Below are positions 20,025-33,913 of a stretch of DNA of 64,000 nucleotides, one piece after another (position 1 is the stretch's first letter; each line of letters starts with the position of its first letter). The notes below the pieces were generated by a model. It was not told where the DNA came from. It saw only the letters and a list, made by a program, of their open reading frames with translations, and ran no database searches. The position numbers were made by a program, and so were the translations under genes. Location: positions 2,231,102 to 2,295,101 of the forward strand of contig SIJG01000006.1 in the NCBI GenBank assembly GCA_023374025.1, given 5' to 3'. Source of the DNA: Heterodera schachtii. Its lineage: Eukaryota; Nematoda; Chromadorea; Rhabditida; Heteroderidae.

Positions 20025-23000
20025 CTGAAATTGAGCACCTAACAAATGCAATATAATTTGTTCGCATCATTCATGTTAATAACTCAATAAGATCTATTAT
20101 TTTTCTATTGACTAATTAAAATTTAATTTTTATTGGTCTTTCACAACGACTTTTTCTGAAATTGAGCACCTAACAAATGCAATATAATTTGTGCTCATCA
20201 TGTATGCTAATAGCTCAATAAGATCTATTATTTTTCTATTGATTAATTAAAATTTAATTTTTATTGGTCTTTCCCTACGACTTTTTCTGAAATTGAGCAC
20301 CTAACAAATGCAATATAATTTGTTCTCATCATGTATGCTAATAGCTCAATAAGATCTATTATTTTTCTATTGATTAATTAAAATTTAATTTTTATTGGTC
20401 TTTCCCTACGACTTTTTCTGAAATTGAGCACCTAACAAATGCAATATAATTTGTTCTCATCATGTATGCTAATAGCTCAATAAGATCTATTATTTTTCTA
20501 TTGACTAATTAAAATTTAATTTTTATTGGTCTTTCACAACGACTTTTTCTGAAATTGAGCACCTAACAAATGCAATATAATTTGTTCGCATCATTCATGT
20601 TAATAACTCAATAAGATCTATTATTTTTCTATTGACTAATTAAAATTTAATTTTTATTGGTCTTTCACAACGACTTTTTCTGAAATTGAGCACCTAACAA
20701 ATGCAATATAATTTGTGCTCATCATGTATGCTAATAGCTCAATAAGATCTATTATTTTTCTATTGATTAATTAAAATTTAATTTTTATTGGTCTTTCCCT
20801 ACGACTTTTTCTGAAATTGAGCACCTAACAAATGCAATATAATTTGTTCTCATCATGTATGCTAATAGCTCAATAAGATCTATTATTTTTCTATTGATTA
20901 ATTAAAATTTAATTTTTATTGGTCTTTCCCTACGACTTTTTCTGAAATTGAGCACCTAACAAATGCAATATAATTTGTTCTCATCATGTATGCTAATAGC
21001 TCAATAAGATCTATTATTTTTCTATTGACTAATTAAAATTTAATTTTTATTGGTCTTTCACTACGACTTTTTCTGAAATTGAGCACCTAACAAATGCAAT
21101 ATAATTTGTTCGCATCATTCATGTTAATAACTCAATAAGATCTATTATTTTTCTATTGACTAATTAAAATTTAATTTTTATTGGTCTTTCACTACGACTT
21201 TTTCTGAAATTGAGCACCTAACAAATGCAATATAATTTGTGCTCATCATGTATGCTAATAGCTCAATAAGATCTATTATTTTTCTATTGACTAATTAAAA
21301 TTTAATTTTTATTGGTCTTTCCCTACGACTTTTTCTGAAATTGAGCACCTAACAAATGCAATATAATTTGTTCTCATCATGTATGCTAATAGCTCAATAA
21401 GATCTATTATTTTTCTATTGATTAATTAAAATTTAATTTTTATTGGTCTTTCCCTACGACTTTTTCTGAAATTGAGCACCTAACAAATGCAATATAATTT
21501 GTTCTCATCATGTATGCTAATAGCTCAATAAGATCTATTATTTTTCTATTGACTAATTAAAATTTAATTTTTATTGGTCTTTCACTACGACTTTTTCTGA
21601 AATTGAGCACCTAACAAATGCAATATAATTTGTTCGCATCATTCATGTTAATAACTCAATAAGATCTATTATTTTTCTATTGATTAATTAAAATTTAATT
21701 TTTATTGGTCTTACCCTACGACTTTTTCTGAAATTGAGCACCTAACAAATGCAATATAATTTGTGCTCATCATGTATGCTAATAGCTCAATAAGATCTAT
21801 TATTTTTCTATTGATTAATTAAAGTTTAATTTTTATTGGCTTACCGTACGACTTTTTCTGAAATTGAGCACCTAACAAATGCAATATAATTTGTTCTCAT
21901 CATGTATGCTAATAGCTCAATAAGATCTATTATTTTTCTATTATTAATTAAAATTTAATTTTTATTGGTCTTTCCCTACGACTTTTTCTGAAATTGAGCA
22001 CCTAACAAATGCAATATAATTGGTGCTCATCATGTATGCTAATAGCTCAATAAGATCTATTATTTTTCTATTATTAATTAAAATTTAATTTTTATTGGTC
22101 TTTCCCTACGACTTTTTCTGAAATTGAGCACCTTAAAAAATGCAATATAATTTGTTCGCATCATTCATGTTAATAACTCAATAAGATCTATTATTTTTCT
22201 ATTGACTAATTAAAATTTAATTTTTAGTGGTCTTTCACTACGACTTTTCTGAAATTGAGCACCTAACAAATGAAATATAATTTGTTCTCATCATGTATGC
22301 TAATAGCTCAATAAGATCTATTATTTTTCTATTGATTAATTAAAATTTAATTTTTATTGGTCTTTCCCTACGACTTTTTCTGAAATTGAGCACCTAACAA
22401 ATGAAATATAATTTGTTCTCATCATGTATGCTAATAGCTCAATAAGATCTATTATTTTTCTATTGATTAATTAAAATTTAATTTTTATTGGTCTTTCCCT
22501 ACGACTTTTCTGAAATTGAGCACCTAACAAATGAAATATAATTTGTTCTCATCATGTATGCTAATAGCTCAATAAGATCTATTATTTTTCTATTATTAAT
22601 TAAAATTTAATTTTTATTGGTCTTTCCCTACGACTTTTTCTGAAATTGAGCACCTAACAAATGCAATATAATTGGTGCTCATCATGTATGCTAATAGCTC
22701 AATAAGATCTATTATTTTTCTATTATTAATTAAAATTTAATTTTTATTGGTCTTTCCCTACGACTTTTTCTGAAATTGAGCACCTAACAAATGCAATATA
22801 ATTGGTGCTCATCATGTATGCTAATAGCTCAATAAGATCTATTATTTTTCTATTATTAATTAAAATTTAATTTTTATTGGTCTTTCCCTACGACTTTTTC
22901 TGAAATTGAGCACCTTACAAATGCAATATAATTTGTTCGCATCATTCATGTTAATAACTCAATAAGATCTATTATTTTTCTATTGACTAATTAAAATTTA

Positions 23001-26000
23001 ATTTTTAGTGGTCTTTCACTACGACTTTTCTGAAATTGAGCACCTAACAAATGCAATATAATTTGTTCTCATCATGTATGCTAATAGCTCAATAAGATCT
23101 ATTATTTTTCTATTGACTAATTAAAATTTAATTTTTATTGGTCTTTCACAACGACTTTTTCTGAAATTGAGCATCTAACAAATGCAATATAATTTGTTCG
23201 CATCATTCATGTTAATAACTCAATAAGATCTATTATTTTTCTATTGATTAATTAAAATTTAATTTTATTGGTCTTACCCTACGACTTTTTCTGAAATTGA
23301 GCACCTAACAAATGCAATATAATTGGTGCTCATCATGTATGCTAATAGCTCAATAAGATCTATTATTTTTCTATTATTAATTAAAATTTAATTTTTATTG
23401 GTCTTTCCCTACGACTTTTTCTGAAATTGAGCACCTTACAAATGCAATATAATTTGTTCGCATCATTCATGTTAATAACTCAATAAGATCTATTATTTTT
23501 CTATTGACTAATTAAAATTTAATTTTTAGTGGTCTTTCACTACGACTTTTCTGAAATTGAGCACCTAACAAATGAAATATAATTTGTTCTCATCATGTAT
23601 GCTAATAGCTCAATAAGATCTATTATTTTTCTATTGATTAATTAAAATTTAATTTTTATTGGTCTTTCCCTACGACTTTTTCTGAAATTGAGCACCTAAC
23701 AAATGCAATATAATTTGTTCGCATCATTCATGTTAATAACTCAATAAGATCTATTATTTTTCTATTGATTAATTAAAGTTTAATTTTTATTGGCTTACCG
23801 TACGACTTTTTCTGAAATTGAGCACCTAACAAATGCAATATAATTTGTTCTCATCATGTATGCTAATAGCTCAATAAGATCTATTATTTTTCTATTGACT
23901 AATTAAAATTTAATTTTTATTGGTCTTTCACAACGACTTTTTCTGAAATTGAGCACCTAACAAATGCAATATAATTTGTTCGCATCATTCATGTTAATAA
24001 CTCAATAAGATCTATTATTTTTCTATTGATTAATTAAAATTTAATTTTTATTGGTCTTACCCTACGACTTTTTCTGAAATTGAGCACCTAACAAATGCAA
24101 TATAATTTGTGCTCATCATGTATGCTAATAGCTCAATAAGATCTATTATTTTTCTATTGATTAATTAAAGTTTAATTTTTATTGGCTTACCCTACGACTT
24201 TTTCTGAAATTGAGCACCTAACAAATGCAATATAATTTGTTCTCATCATGTATGCTAATAGCTCAATAAGATCTATTATTTTTCTATTGACTAATTAAAA
24301 TTTAATTTTTATTGGTCTTTCCCTACGACTTTTTCTGAAATTGAGCACCTAACAAATGAAATATAATTTGTTCTCATCATGTATGCTAATAGCTCAATAA
24401 GATCTATTATTTTTCTATTGATTAATTAAAATTTAATTTTTATTGGTCTTTCCCTACGACTTTTCTGAAATTGAGCACCTAACAAATGAAATATAATTTG
24501 TTCTCATCATGTATGCTAATAGCTCAATAAGATCTATTATTTTTCTATTATTAATTAAAATTTAATTTTTATTGGTCTTTCCCTACGACTTTTTCTGAAA
24601 TTGAGCACCTAACAAATGCAATATAATTGGTGCTCATCATGTATGCTAATAGCTCAATAAGATCTATTATTTTTCTATTATTAATTAAAATTTAATTTTT
24701 ATTGGTCTTTCCCTACGACTTTTTCTGAAATTGAGCACCTAACAAATGCAATATAATTGGTGCTCATCATGTATGCTAATAGCTCAATAAGATCTATTAT
24801 TTTTCTATTATTAATTAAAATTTAATTTTTATTGGTCTTTCCCTACGACTTTTTCTGAAATTGAGCACCTTACAAATGCAATATAATTTGTTCGCATCAT
24901 TCATGTTAATAACTCAATAAGATCTATTATTTTTCTATTGACTAATTAAAATTTAATTTTTAGTGGTCTTTCACTACGACTTTTCTGAAATTGAGCACCT
25001 AACAAATGCAATATAATTTGTTCTCATCATGTATGCTAATAGCTCAATAAGATCTATTATTTTTCTATTGACTAATTAAAATTTAATTTTTATTGGTCTT
25101 TCACAACGACTTTTTCTGAAATTGAGCACCTAACAAATGCAATATAATTGGTGCTCATCATGTATGCTAATAGCTCAATAAGATCTATTATTTTTCTATT
25201 GATTAATTAAAGTATAATTTTTATTGGCTTACCCGACGACTTTTTCTGAAATTGAGCACCTAACAAATGCAATATAATTTGTTCTCATCATGTATGCTAA
25301 TAGCTCAATAAGATCTATTATTTTTCTATTGACTAATTAAAATTTAATTTTTATTGGTCTTTCACAACGACTTTTTCTGAAATTGAGCACCTAACAAATG
25401 CAATATAATTTGTTCGCATCATTCATGTTAATAACTCAATAAGATCTATTATTTTTCTATTGATTAATTAAAGTTTAATTTTTATTGGCTTACCCTACGA
25501 CTTTTTCTGAAATTGAGCACCTAACAAATGCAATATAATTTGTTCTCATCATGTATGCTAATAGCTCAATAAGATCTATTATTTTTCTATTGACTAATTA
25601 AAATTTAATTTTTATTGGTTTTTCACAACGACTTTTTCTGAAATTGAGCACCTAACAAATGCAATATAATTTGTTCGCATCATTCATGTTAATAACTCAA
25701 TAAGATCTATTATTTTTCTATTGATTAATTAAAATTTAATTTTTATTGGTCTTACCCTACGACTTTTTCTGAAATTGAGCACCTAACAAATGCAATATAA
25801 TTTGTTCTCATCATGTATGCTAATAGCTCAATAAGATCTATTATTTTTCTATTGACTAATTAAAATTTAATTTTTATTGGTCTTTCACTACGACTTTTTC
25901 TGAAATTGAGCACCTAACAAATGCAATATAATTTGTTCGCATCATTCATGTTAATAACTCAATAAGATCTATTATTTTTCTATTGATTAATTAAAATTTA

Positions 26001-27432
26001 ATTTTTATTGGTCTTACCCTACGACTTTTTCTGAAATTGAGCACCTAACAAATGCAATATAATTTGTGCTCATCATGTATGCTAATAGCTCAATAAGATC
26101 TATTATTTTTCTATTGATTAATTAAAGTTTAATTTTTATTGGCTTACCGTACGACTTTTTCTGAAATTGAGCACCTAACAAATGCAATATAATTTGTTCT
26201 CATCATGTATGCTAATAGCTCAATAAGATCTATTATTTTTCTATTGACTAATTAAAATTTAATTTTTATTGGTCTTTCCCTACGACTTTTTCTGAAATTG
26301 AGCACCTTAACAAATGCAATATAATTTGTTCGCATCATTCATGTTAATAACTCAATAAGATCTATTATTTTTCTATTGACTAATTAAAATTTAATTTTTA
26401 TTGGTCTTTCCCTACGACTTTTTCTGAAATTGAGCACATAACAAATGCAATATAATTTGTGCTCATCATGTATGCTAATAGCTCAATAAGATCTATTATT
26501 TTTCTATTGACTAATTAAAATTTAATTTTTATTGGCTTACCGTACGACTTTTTCTGAAATTGAGCACCTAACAAATGCAATATAATTTGTTCTCATCATG
26601 TATGCTAATAGCTCAATAAGATCTATTATTTTTCTATTGACTAATTAAAATTTAATTTTTATTGGTCTTTCCCTACGACTTTTTCTGAAATTGAGCACCT
26701 TACAAATGCAATATAATTTGTTCGCATCATTCATGTTAATAACTCAATAAGATCTATTATTTTTCTATTGACTAATTAAAATTTAATTTTTATTGGTCTT
26801 TCCCTACGACTTTTTCTGAAATTGAGCACATAACAAATGCAATATAATTTGTGCTCATCATGTATGCTAATAGCTCAATAAGATCTATTATTTTTCTATT
26901 GACTAATTAAAATTTAATTTTTATTGGTCTTTCCCTACGACTTTTTCTGAAATTGAGCACCTAACAAATGCAATATAATTTGTTCTCATCATGTATACTA
27001 ATAGCTCAATAAGATCTATTATTTTTCTATTGACTAATTAAAATTTAATTTTTATTGGTCTTTCCCTACGACTTTTTCTGAAATTGAGCACCTAACAAAT
27101 GCAATATAATTTGTTCTCATCATGTATACTAATAGCTCAATAAGATCTATTATTTTTCTATTGAATAATTAAAATTTAATTTTTATTGGTCTTTCCCTAC
27201 GACTTTTTCTGAAATTGAGCACCTAACAAATGCAATATAATTTGTTCGCATCATTCATGTTAATAACTCAATAAGATCTATTATTTTTCTATTGAATAAT
27301 TAAAATTTAATTTTTATTGGTCTTTCCCTACGACTTTTTCTGAAATTGAGCACCTAACAAATGCAATATAATTTGTTCGCATCATTCATGTTAATAACTC
27401 AATAAGATCTATTATTTTTCTATTGATTAATT
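20025..27432. repeat. 131-bp satellite array, about 56 units, with higher-order structure
   Basis: Each unit carries 'ctgaaattgagcacctaac', 'aatataattt', 'caataagatctattattttt' and 'aattaaaatttaatttttat'. Unit length is 131 bp (20,148 to 20,279 to 20,410), with some of 130 or 132. Subtypes differ in the middle: A 'ttcgcatcattcatg', B 'tgctcatcatgtatg', C 'ttctcatcatgtatg'. The first 12 units run A-B-C-C three times (524-bp period); farther right the order is scrambled and a 'ttggtgctc' B variant appears. Each unit has a BglII site (AGATCT). No coding potential. Confidence 0.97.
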
Positions 27433-28480
27433 TGAAAAATGATCCTAATTTTGTTCATTATTTTCATGTAATTGTTCCAATTCATAACAATTACTGGACT
27501 TTTCTTCACTCTCCTCTTCTTTCACTTCCATAATTTCATCAACAATTTGATAAAATTGTTGGTTATTTCATTTGTAATAACAATAATATTAATAATAATA
27601 TTTGCATGCCTTTAAAAATTTAAATGAATAATTAAAAAAATAATGTTTTATAAATATTAATTGTTTTTTCATATAATTAAGAAAAATTATTTATTTCGTC
27701 TAATGGACCACACAATAAAAGAAAATTATTATTTATCATTTTCTATTAATTTGTATTATTGTTTTATTATTATGTATTTTGTAAATAATTCTCGGAAATA
27801 ATTTTGACATAAATTACATATTTGTTATTTGAAAATTCTAAAACTTTTTGTCTTATCAATATAATAACAATTAGCTAATAACAAAAATTCAGTATTATCT
27901 CAGAGATTGCCAATAATTTCTTGGTAATTTTTCATAAAAGCATTCAAAATTTCTTGATTCATCCTTGGTGTTAAAAATTCATTTATTTTCCCACTTAATT
28001 ATCAGCTTTAATATTTTCCAATTAATTGAAAAAATTGAAACAATTTTCCATCAGCGTCATAAATCTGACGTTGGCCAATTGAAAAAAATTAATTAATTTT
28101 TTGAACCATAAAAATCGGGCAAAATCACCTACTGCTGTTTCACACATATTAATGTCTTTCCAATTGTTAAGGTTTTTTAATTATAATTTTCTGGCGTGGA
28201 AATTTGAGGACAAATTCAAAATTTTCCTTTCATTCATTTTCTCACCAAAATTTTCTCAAATTGTGTGAAAATTTGTGACGCAAATGTCTCAAATTTTGCG
28301 GTTTCTTATATCACAAATAATAATTTTATTTTAAGGTGAGATTTGGCAAAGTCAATTAATTTATTAAAATCACACAAAATTAATGGATATTTAATTTTAA
28401 ATTTTGAAGTTCTCAATTATGTAAAACAAATTCAAGAACTTCCTCTACCTCACTCATTTTATAATAAAATTTTTTTAAAT
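27433..28480. other. AT-rich spacer with a remnant of the secreted HTH family
   Basis: On the minus strand at about 27,437-27,558, the translation 'VDEIMEVKEEESEEKSSNC' with flanking 'QQFYQ' and 'YELEQL' closely matches the acidic region of the secreted HTH proteins at 39 and 41 kb. The rest is AT-rich, including the diverged repeat-arm fragment at 28,250-28,400; I see no gene. Confidence 0.6.
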
Positions 28481-29874
28481 GTGTGTGAAAATGGGTGACG
28501 CAAATGTCTCAAATTTTGCGATTTCTAATATCACTAATAATAATTCATATTAATGTGAGATTTGGCAAAGTCAATTTATTTATTAAAATCATACAAAATA
28601 TATATAATTAAAACTTTTTTGGTGCTTCTCAATTATTTAATCAAAATTAAAAAAAAAATTAAATTCACATTCTTTAAGTTTTAGAATTATTTATTTACTG
28701 CTTTATTTCTCAATTTAAATGGACCAAAATAAAACGGTATTTCGAATAAATAATATAATATAAAAATAATAAAAATTAATTGGTTTTTAGCTTTTTGAGC
28801 TTTATGCGGAAGACGGCTTACCATGCGTACTTATCGCTTTAACAGCGGTACGAACATTTATCTCCACAATTGGGATAATATGTAACTTAGCATTAGTATA
28901 CGTCACCATCAAAACCAAGTAATAATAATTAAATTAAATTATATTAACATTTTCTAAATAATAAAAAATTATTCAATTTAAAAATATAAAAAATTTGACG
29001 TTTTAAATATGAATTCTCGAATATTTCTCAATTTTTTAATAAAATGTCAAAAAACATTACCATATCATTCATTTAGATCATTGAATAGCCCCTGCAACAT
29101 TATGATCGCTTTTGATGCAGCTGCTTGTGCCTGGTTTGAAATTGGCTCATGGATTGGCATGTACCAAATTTTGGTGGGCCAACAATTTGTGCCAATTGAT
29201 CTGTGCTGTGTTTACCTTTTGCTACCATTCATTACTGGCATTTATGCTTCAATGTCCGCCACTTTGTTGATCGCTTTTGATCGGCTTCTCAGCATTTGCT
29301 TCCCAATTTGGTGGCATATGAAAATATTAAATTTGTATTAATTCAAACTTATATTTATATTTTTAATTCATAATAAAACTTGAATTATTATAAAATTTAC
29401 AAATTTAATTATTTATTTAATTAATGTTCAATAATACAAGTACATTGATTTGAAATTTTTTATTTTTTTGAACAAATCCATTTAATGAAATTAAATACAT
29501 TTATTTTTGGTATTTCCAATTGATTTTTATATTATTCTATATTTAAATTTATTTATTTAAAATTTTGGATTAATTACTTCAATAAACTCTTGGTATCAAT
29601 TGAAAGCTTAAACTTAAAATTACAAGAAAAGAACAAATACTTGCATTAAGAAAAAATTGCAAGAGAAATCCGAAATTCATCATTTTTCTCGTATATTCAA
29701 GAACAATTTTTTGGGTTATTGCATTTATCCCAGGATTTTGCTACACTAAAACTTATTCGGCATTCGATTAATACCAAGAATGTAAGGAGTAGTGACCTAG
29801 TAAGAAAAAAAAATCATGACCAAAGAAACTGAGGATGGTAATTAATTAGACGCGTAAACTGGAATAGAGCCAAA
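28481..29874 (-). repeat. Right arm of the 1.4-kb inverted repeat
   Basis: Reverse complement of 17,964-19,357. The arms plus the enclosed satellite make an 11.9-kb near-palindrome. Confidence 0.95.
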
Positions 29875-32826
29875 TTTTGTATTTTAAATATTTATATAAA
29901 CGTACAATATTTTAATTATTGTTTAATTATGATAAAGAAAAATATTTTAATTTTGAAATTTTTAAACCATTTAATTAAAATTATATGAATTTAAAAACAA
30001 ATTTGAAGTGCAATGTATTTTTTGATTAATTGATGTATAATTTGAAAGGTATGCCATGCGTAAACCATCGCGTCTCTACTCGTTTTTCCTCATTTTGCTG
30101 AGTTCGTTGTTGTTTCCCGGTTTCATTGTTCAGGCAATTCTTCGTTTAGTGCTGAACATACCAGAACAAAAGTATATTCGTAGACCCTAAAACTATTAAT
30201 TTTCTTAAAAATCACAAACTTCGTCATTTTTTGGACAAAATTTCTTTATAATAAATCGCATTAAAAATTTTTCCTGGCGGCGCCTATCAGCACCGTCTAA
30301 CCTCTTCCGCATTTTCCCCAGAAATTTTTTGAAAAAGAGCGCTGCAAAAAATGCAATTGGGAAGAATTTCTATTTATAAAAGCATTTTTTTTTTAATTTG
30401 GTCTGTTCGTTTTTATTGCATTTTTGTTAAGAAATTTCTAAAAAGTCCAAATAGTGGCAAAAAATACTAATGAAATGCCAAAGAGTCGCATAATTAGTGG
30501 TGAAAAGTCCAAATAGTGTAATTCCCATATTGAGGGCTGGATAAGATTTAACTTCATTTTACAAAAGCATTTTTTTTACATTTGTTTTTGGGATAAATTT
30601 TTATGGTGTTTCTCCTGAATTTGAAAAAAAAACAAACTGTAATTATATGAATTTAAAATTAATTAATTATAAATTATTTTTTCATTTTAAGGTCTGTTAT
30701 GTGCGCTCCGCATGAGTGCATTTGGGATTGGGCAAGCAACCAGAATTATGCATTTAATACACTCATCACGGGCACCACCGTTGCCATATACATTGGCATA
30801 TGGATTATACTTTTACAACGGAATCAGAATGCCCAAAATACGAGTAATAATTATACAAAAAAAAAATTAATTAAATAATTATATAAACAAAAAATATAAT
30901 TTGTGTAAAAAATAAATTAATTTTTGCATATTCTTTTGGAAACTCTCTTAAAAATTTTCAAAGAGTAGCAAATGAACAGAATCAAAAATATTTTAGAACC
31001 TTTTTAATTAACAAATAAATTATGGTGCTTAAAATATATAAAAATAAAGGCATATTCCTTAAAATCCCCAGCACTTTTTGTTCATATTTCTTGAGAAAAA
31101 CAGAACTTTTGCAAATTTCACCCTCCATTATTTTTTATCGTGCTGACGCGTTTTATAAATCCGCCACCATGCGCACCCCTACCATGCGCGTTTTATAAAT
31201 CCGCCACCATGCGCACCCCTACCATGCGCGTTTTATAAATTCGCCAGCGCGTTTTATAAATCCGCCAACATAAATCAGCATACATTATACATATAAAATT
31301 TATTATTTTATTATTATTAAACTATCATAGTAGTAAAATAAAAAATATTTAGTGTTCTGAAATTTTGTATTTGAGTATTTCCATACCTATTTAGGCAATT
31401 TATTATTAATTAAAAAATATTTTTAATATATAGCCCGTAACAAAATTACTAAATATAAGGCAATGAGACAATAGAAAAATGGCCTTGATGAAATTTCGGC
31501 ATATTTTATAGCTTTTGGAAGATTAGAGAAATAGATTAACGCCAAAAAGCATTGAAATGTTTTTGATCTATAATTTTGCTCGCGAAACGGATAAAGAAAG
31601 AATTTTTGAGAAATTCACGTGTTTATTATGCAGTTTTGTTTCAATTTTTGGCAAATTTTTTTGGTATTTTTGGAGGGTTTTTAGCAAATATTTGGTGGAA
31701 TTTTTGGCAAATATATAGATATACATATTTGGAGTGCCCTAATTATCATTTTGTCGAATAATAATTAGCTTTAGACGCAAAATTATATTTTAACTTATAG
31801 TGGATTTTTAAAAGCATAGGCTGGCGGATTTATAAAATGCGCTGGCGGATTTATAAAACGCGCATGGCAATAAAATTAAAAAATGTGCATGGTGGCGGAT
31901 TTATAAAACGCGCTGGCGGATTTATAAAACGCGCATGGGTGGCGGAATTTATAAAACGCACTAGCACCATTTTTATCATATATAAATAATTAAATTTGAA
32001 AAATTTGCCAGACAATTCATCGGATGCTTGGACTCGTCGAATTCTGAAGGCATTGGCATTTTTGGTGGCACTTCAGCTTGCCGGGCACACATTGTCCAGC
32101 ATTGCCCGGCTGACCATTCCGCAACTCCAATTGTCTGTGACCAGTAAAGCTGTCACAACATTTTTACTCAGCTGCTTGACAAACATTGTGATGGCTGTGA
32201 ATGGGCCAGTGCTTTACAAAATGAAGTAAATTTGAGTGGAAAAATAATTTTTTATTTTATTTTACATTAATGTTACATTTATAGTTCGAGATTTGGAAAA
32301 AAACTTTCGTATCTGGGTTTCATATTTTACCTGGAACCGTATATTCAGACAAAAACCCTGAATAATCTTTAGAACAAGAAACAATCTTCGCTGGAAAATT
32401 TAGAAAATTATTTAAAATAAAATAATTAGAATTTTTTTCTCTTAAAAAATAGGCGTGAGAAATATAACCCTAGTGCAATGATAAGATTTTTTCATAACAT
32501 TTTTATAATTATAATTGTTTTTTTAATCTACTTTTATCGATGACTAAAAATAATAATAAACTCATTTTTTTTTATTAACCAAGATAAATTTTAATATTCA
32601 AATTAAAAAAAATTGTAATTTCGATAAATTGCAATGAACTCTTAAGTGCCTTATTAAGTATTACAGTATTACAAAATAAATTAACTCTTTTTTCAGCATG
32701 GAATATCGTAATGCATTTCAAAAAGTTTTCAAATTTCTTCAACCAACCAATTACAACACAACAATCATCGGAACACAACAACAACAATGGGCAATTCGCG
32801 TAGCAACAGAGAATGTACAGAATTGA
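28791..32826 (+). CDS. Srsx-like nematode chemoreceptor (7TM GPCR), six exons traced
   Basis: Exons 28,791-28,918 (TM1), 29,077-29,310 (TM2-3), 30,049-30,171 (TM4), 30,692-30,843 (TM5), 32,012-32,225 (TM6-7) and 32,697-32,826 (tail, stop TGA) join with GT/AG borders and consistent phase. Marks of the family: 'SPCNIMIAFDAAACAWFEIG' (TM2), 'LIAFDRLLSICFPIWY' with a DRL in place of DRY and the FPIWY rebuilt across an intron, 'NGPVLYKMNMEYRNAF' after TM7. Srsx receptors are nematode-specific sensory GPCRs. No start codon is visible in the TM1 exon, so a short first exon should lie upstream. The last two introns are long and repeat-filled. Confidence 0.82.
31148..31967. mobile_element. Foldback-type element with repetitive inverted ends, in a receptor intron
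   Basis: Left end (31,148-31,270) holds four copies of 'GCGTTTTATAAATCCGCC' separated by 'accatgcgcacccctaccat'. The right end (31,820-31,967) has five inverted copies ('GGCGGATTTATAAAACGC'). The 550-bp middle is AT-rich with no protein gene. Both outer flanks contain 'TTTTTATC', a possible target duplication. Confidence 0.65.
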
Positions 32827-32829
32827 ATT

Positions 32830-33106
32830 TTTACGATTAAAATTAATTTTACAAATTTCCAATTTAAAAATTGTTTTTCATTTTTATATTTTTGCCATTT
32901 TAACAAAAATTATGAAATAAATACAGAAACGAAGATAAAGAAGGGACAAATTAAATTAAAAGAAAATGAAGTAAATTCATTAATTAGTTTGATAGAAAAA
33001 TCATAAGAAATTGACCCAAAAAATTAAATAAGGAACATTATCAAAATTTGAGTTTTACTAAATAAATTATAAGATTGCCAATTTTTGTGCAAAAACTGTT
33101 TTAGAG
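32830..33106. other. AT-rich intergenic DNA
   Basis: Follows the receptor stop; no gene or repeat recognised. Confidence 0.5.
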
Positions 33107-33873
33107 CAGGGCTCCCAGATCAAAATTTTCAAAAGCCTCATTTCGCAAGCAAAAAAGCCTCATTTTGGGTCAAAAAGCCTCATTTTTTCAAAATTTATTC
33201 AAAACACGTTTAAAATGTTCAAATGTTATATTTTTGATTTTCCATGATCAATTTGAGCAATTTTTTGTTAAATGATTCTGAGCATGAAAAAACGGTTGAT
33301 TTTTTGCGGCGCTTTTTCCAAAAAACTTGGGGAATTGGGGGGCCGGGGTGCCGACAGGCGCCGCCGGGAAAAATTTTGTAATTTTTAATGCGATTTGTTA
33401 ACAGATTTGTCCACAAAAATGGCCAAGTTTTGTGATTTTGAGCAAATTTTTAAGAAAATAAAGGATCCTTTAGGGGCTGGCTGTGCCGATAGGCGCCGCC
33501 GTCGGGGGAAAAATTGAGAATTTTGACCATATTTTTAGCAGATTTTCATTTAAAAAAATTCATAATTTTGTGGATTTTCGAAAAAAAATTGTAATTTTCT
33601 GGCTAAATTTGCGTGAGATTTACGTTTGATACTCTATTAAAAACCAATTCAAATTAGATGATTGTCAAACATTATGCCAATTTATCAAAATTAATCATAA
33701 AATTTAACAGACTCTTACTATTTTTTTCCCCAAAAGTCTCAAAAAAACCTCAAACCACAAAAAGCCTCAAAATTTCTCAAAAACCCACAAAAAGCCTCAT
33801 TTTGAAAATTTAGCCTCATTGACCTAACAAAAAACAACAAAATGAGGCTAAAGCCTCAGATCTGGGAGCCCTG
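33107..33873. mobile_element. hAT-type MITE, 767 bp
   Basis: Terminal inverted repeats 'CAGGGCTCCCAGATC' and 'GATCTGGGAGCCCTG', the hAT-like end. Sub-terminal runs of 'aaaagcctcatttt' mirror each other. Flanks 'ttttagag' and 'atatagag' agree at 6 of 8 bases, consistent with an old 8-bp target duplication. No transposase frame. It carries two copies of the GC-rich 'gccgacaggcgccgccggg' motif. Confidence 0.75.
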
Positions 33874-33913
33874 CATATAGAGCAGAGCAGACAATCAATC
33901 AAGCATTTAAGCC

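Noticed and set aside
20025..27432. CRISPR-like array
   Set aside because: Unit length is 131 bp with no unique spacers; this is eukaryotic satellite DNA.
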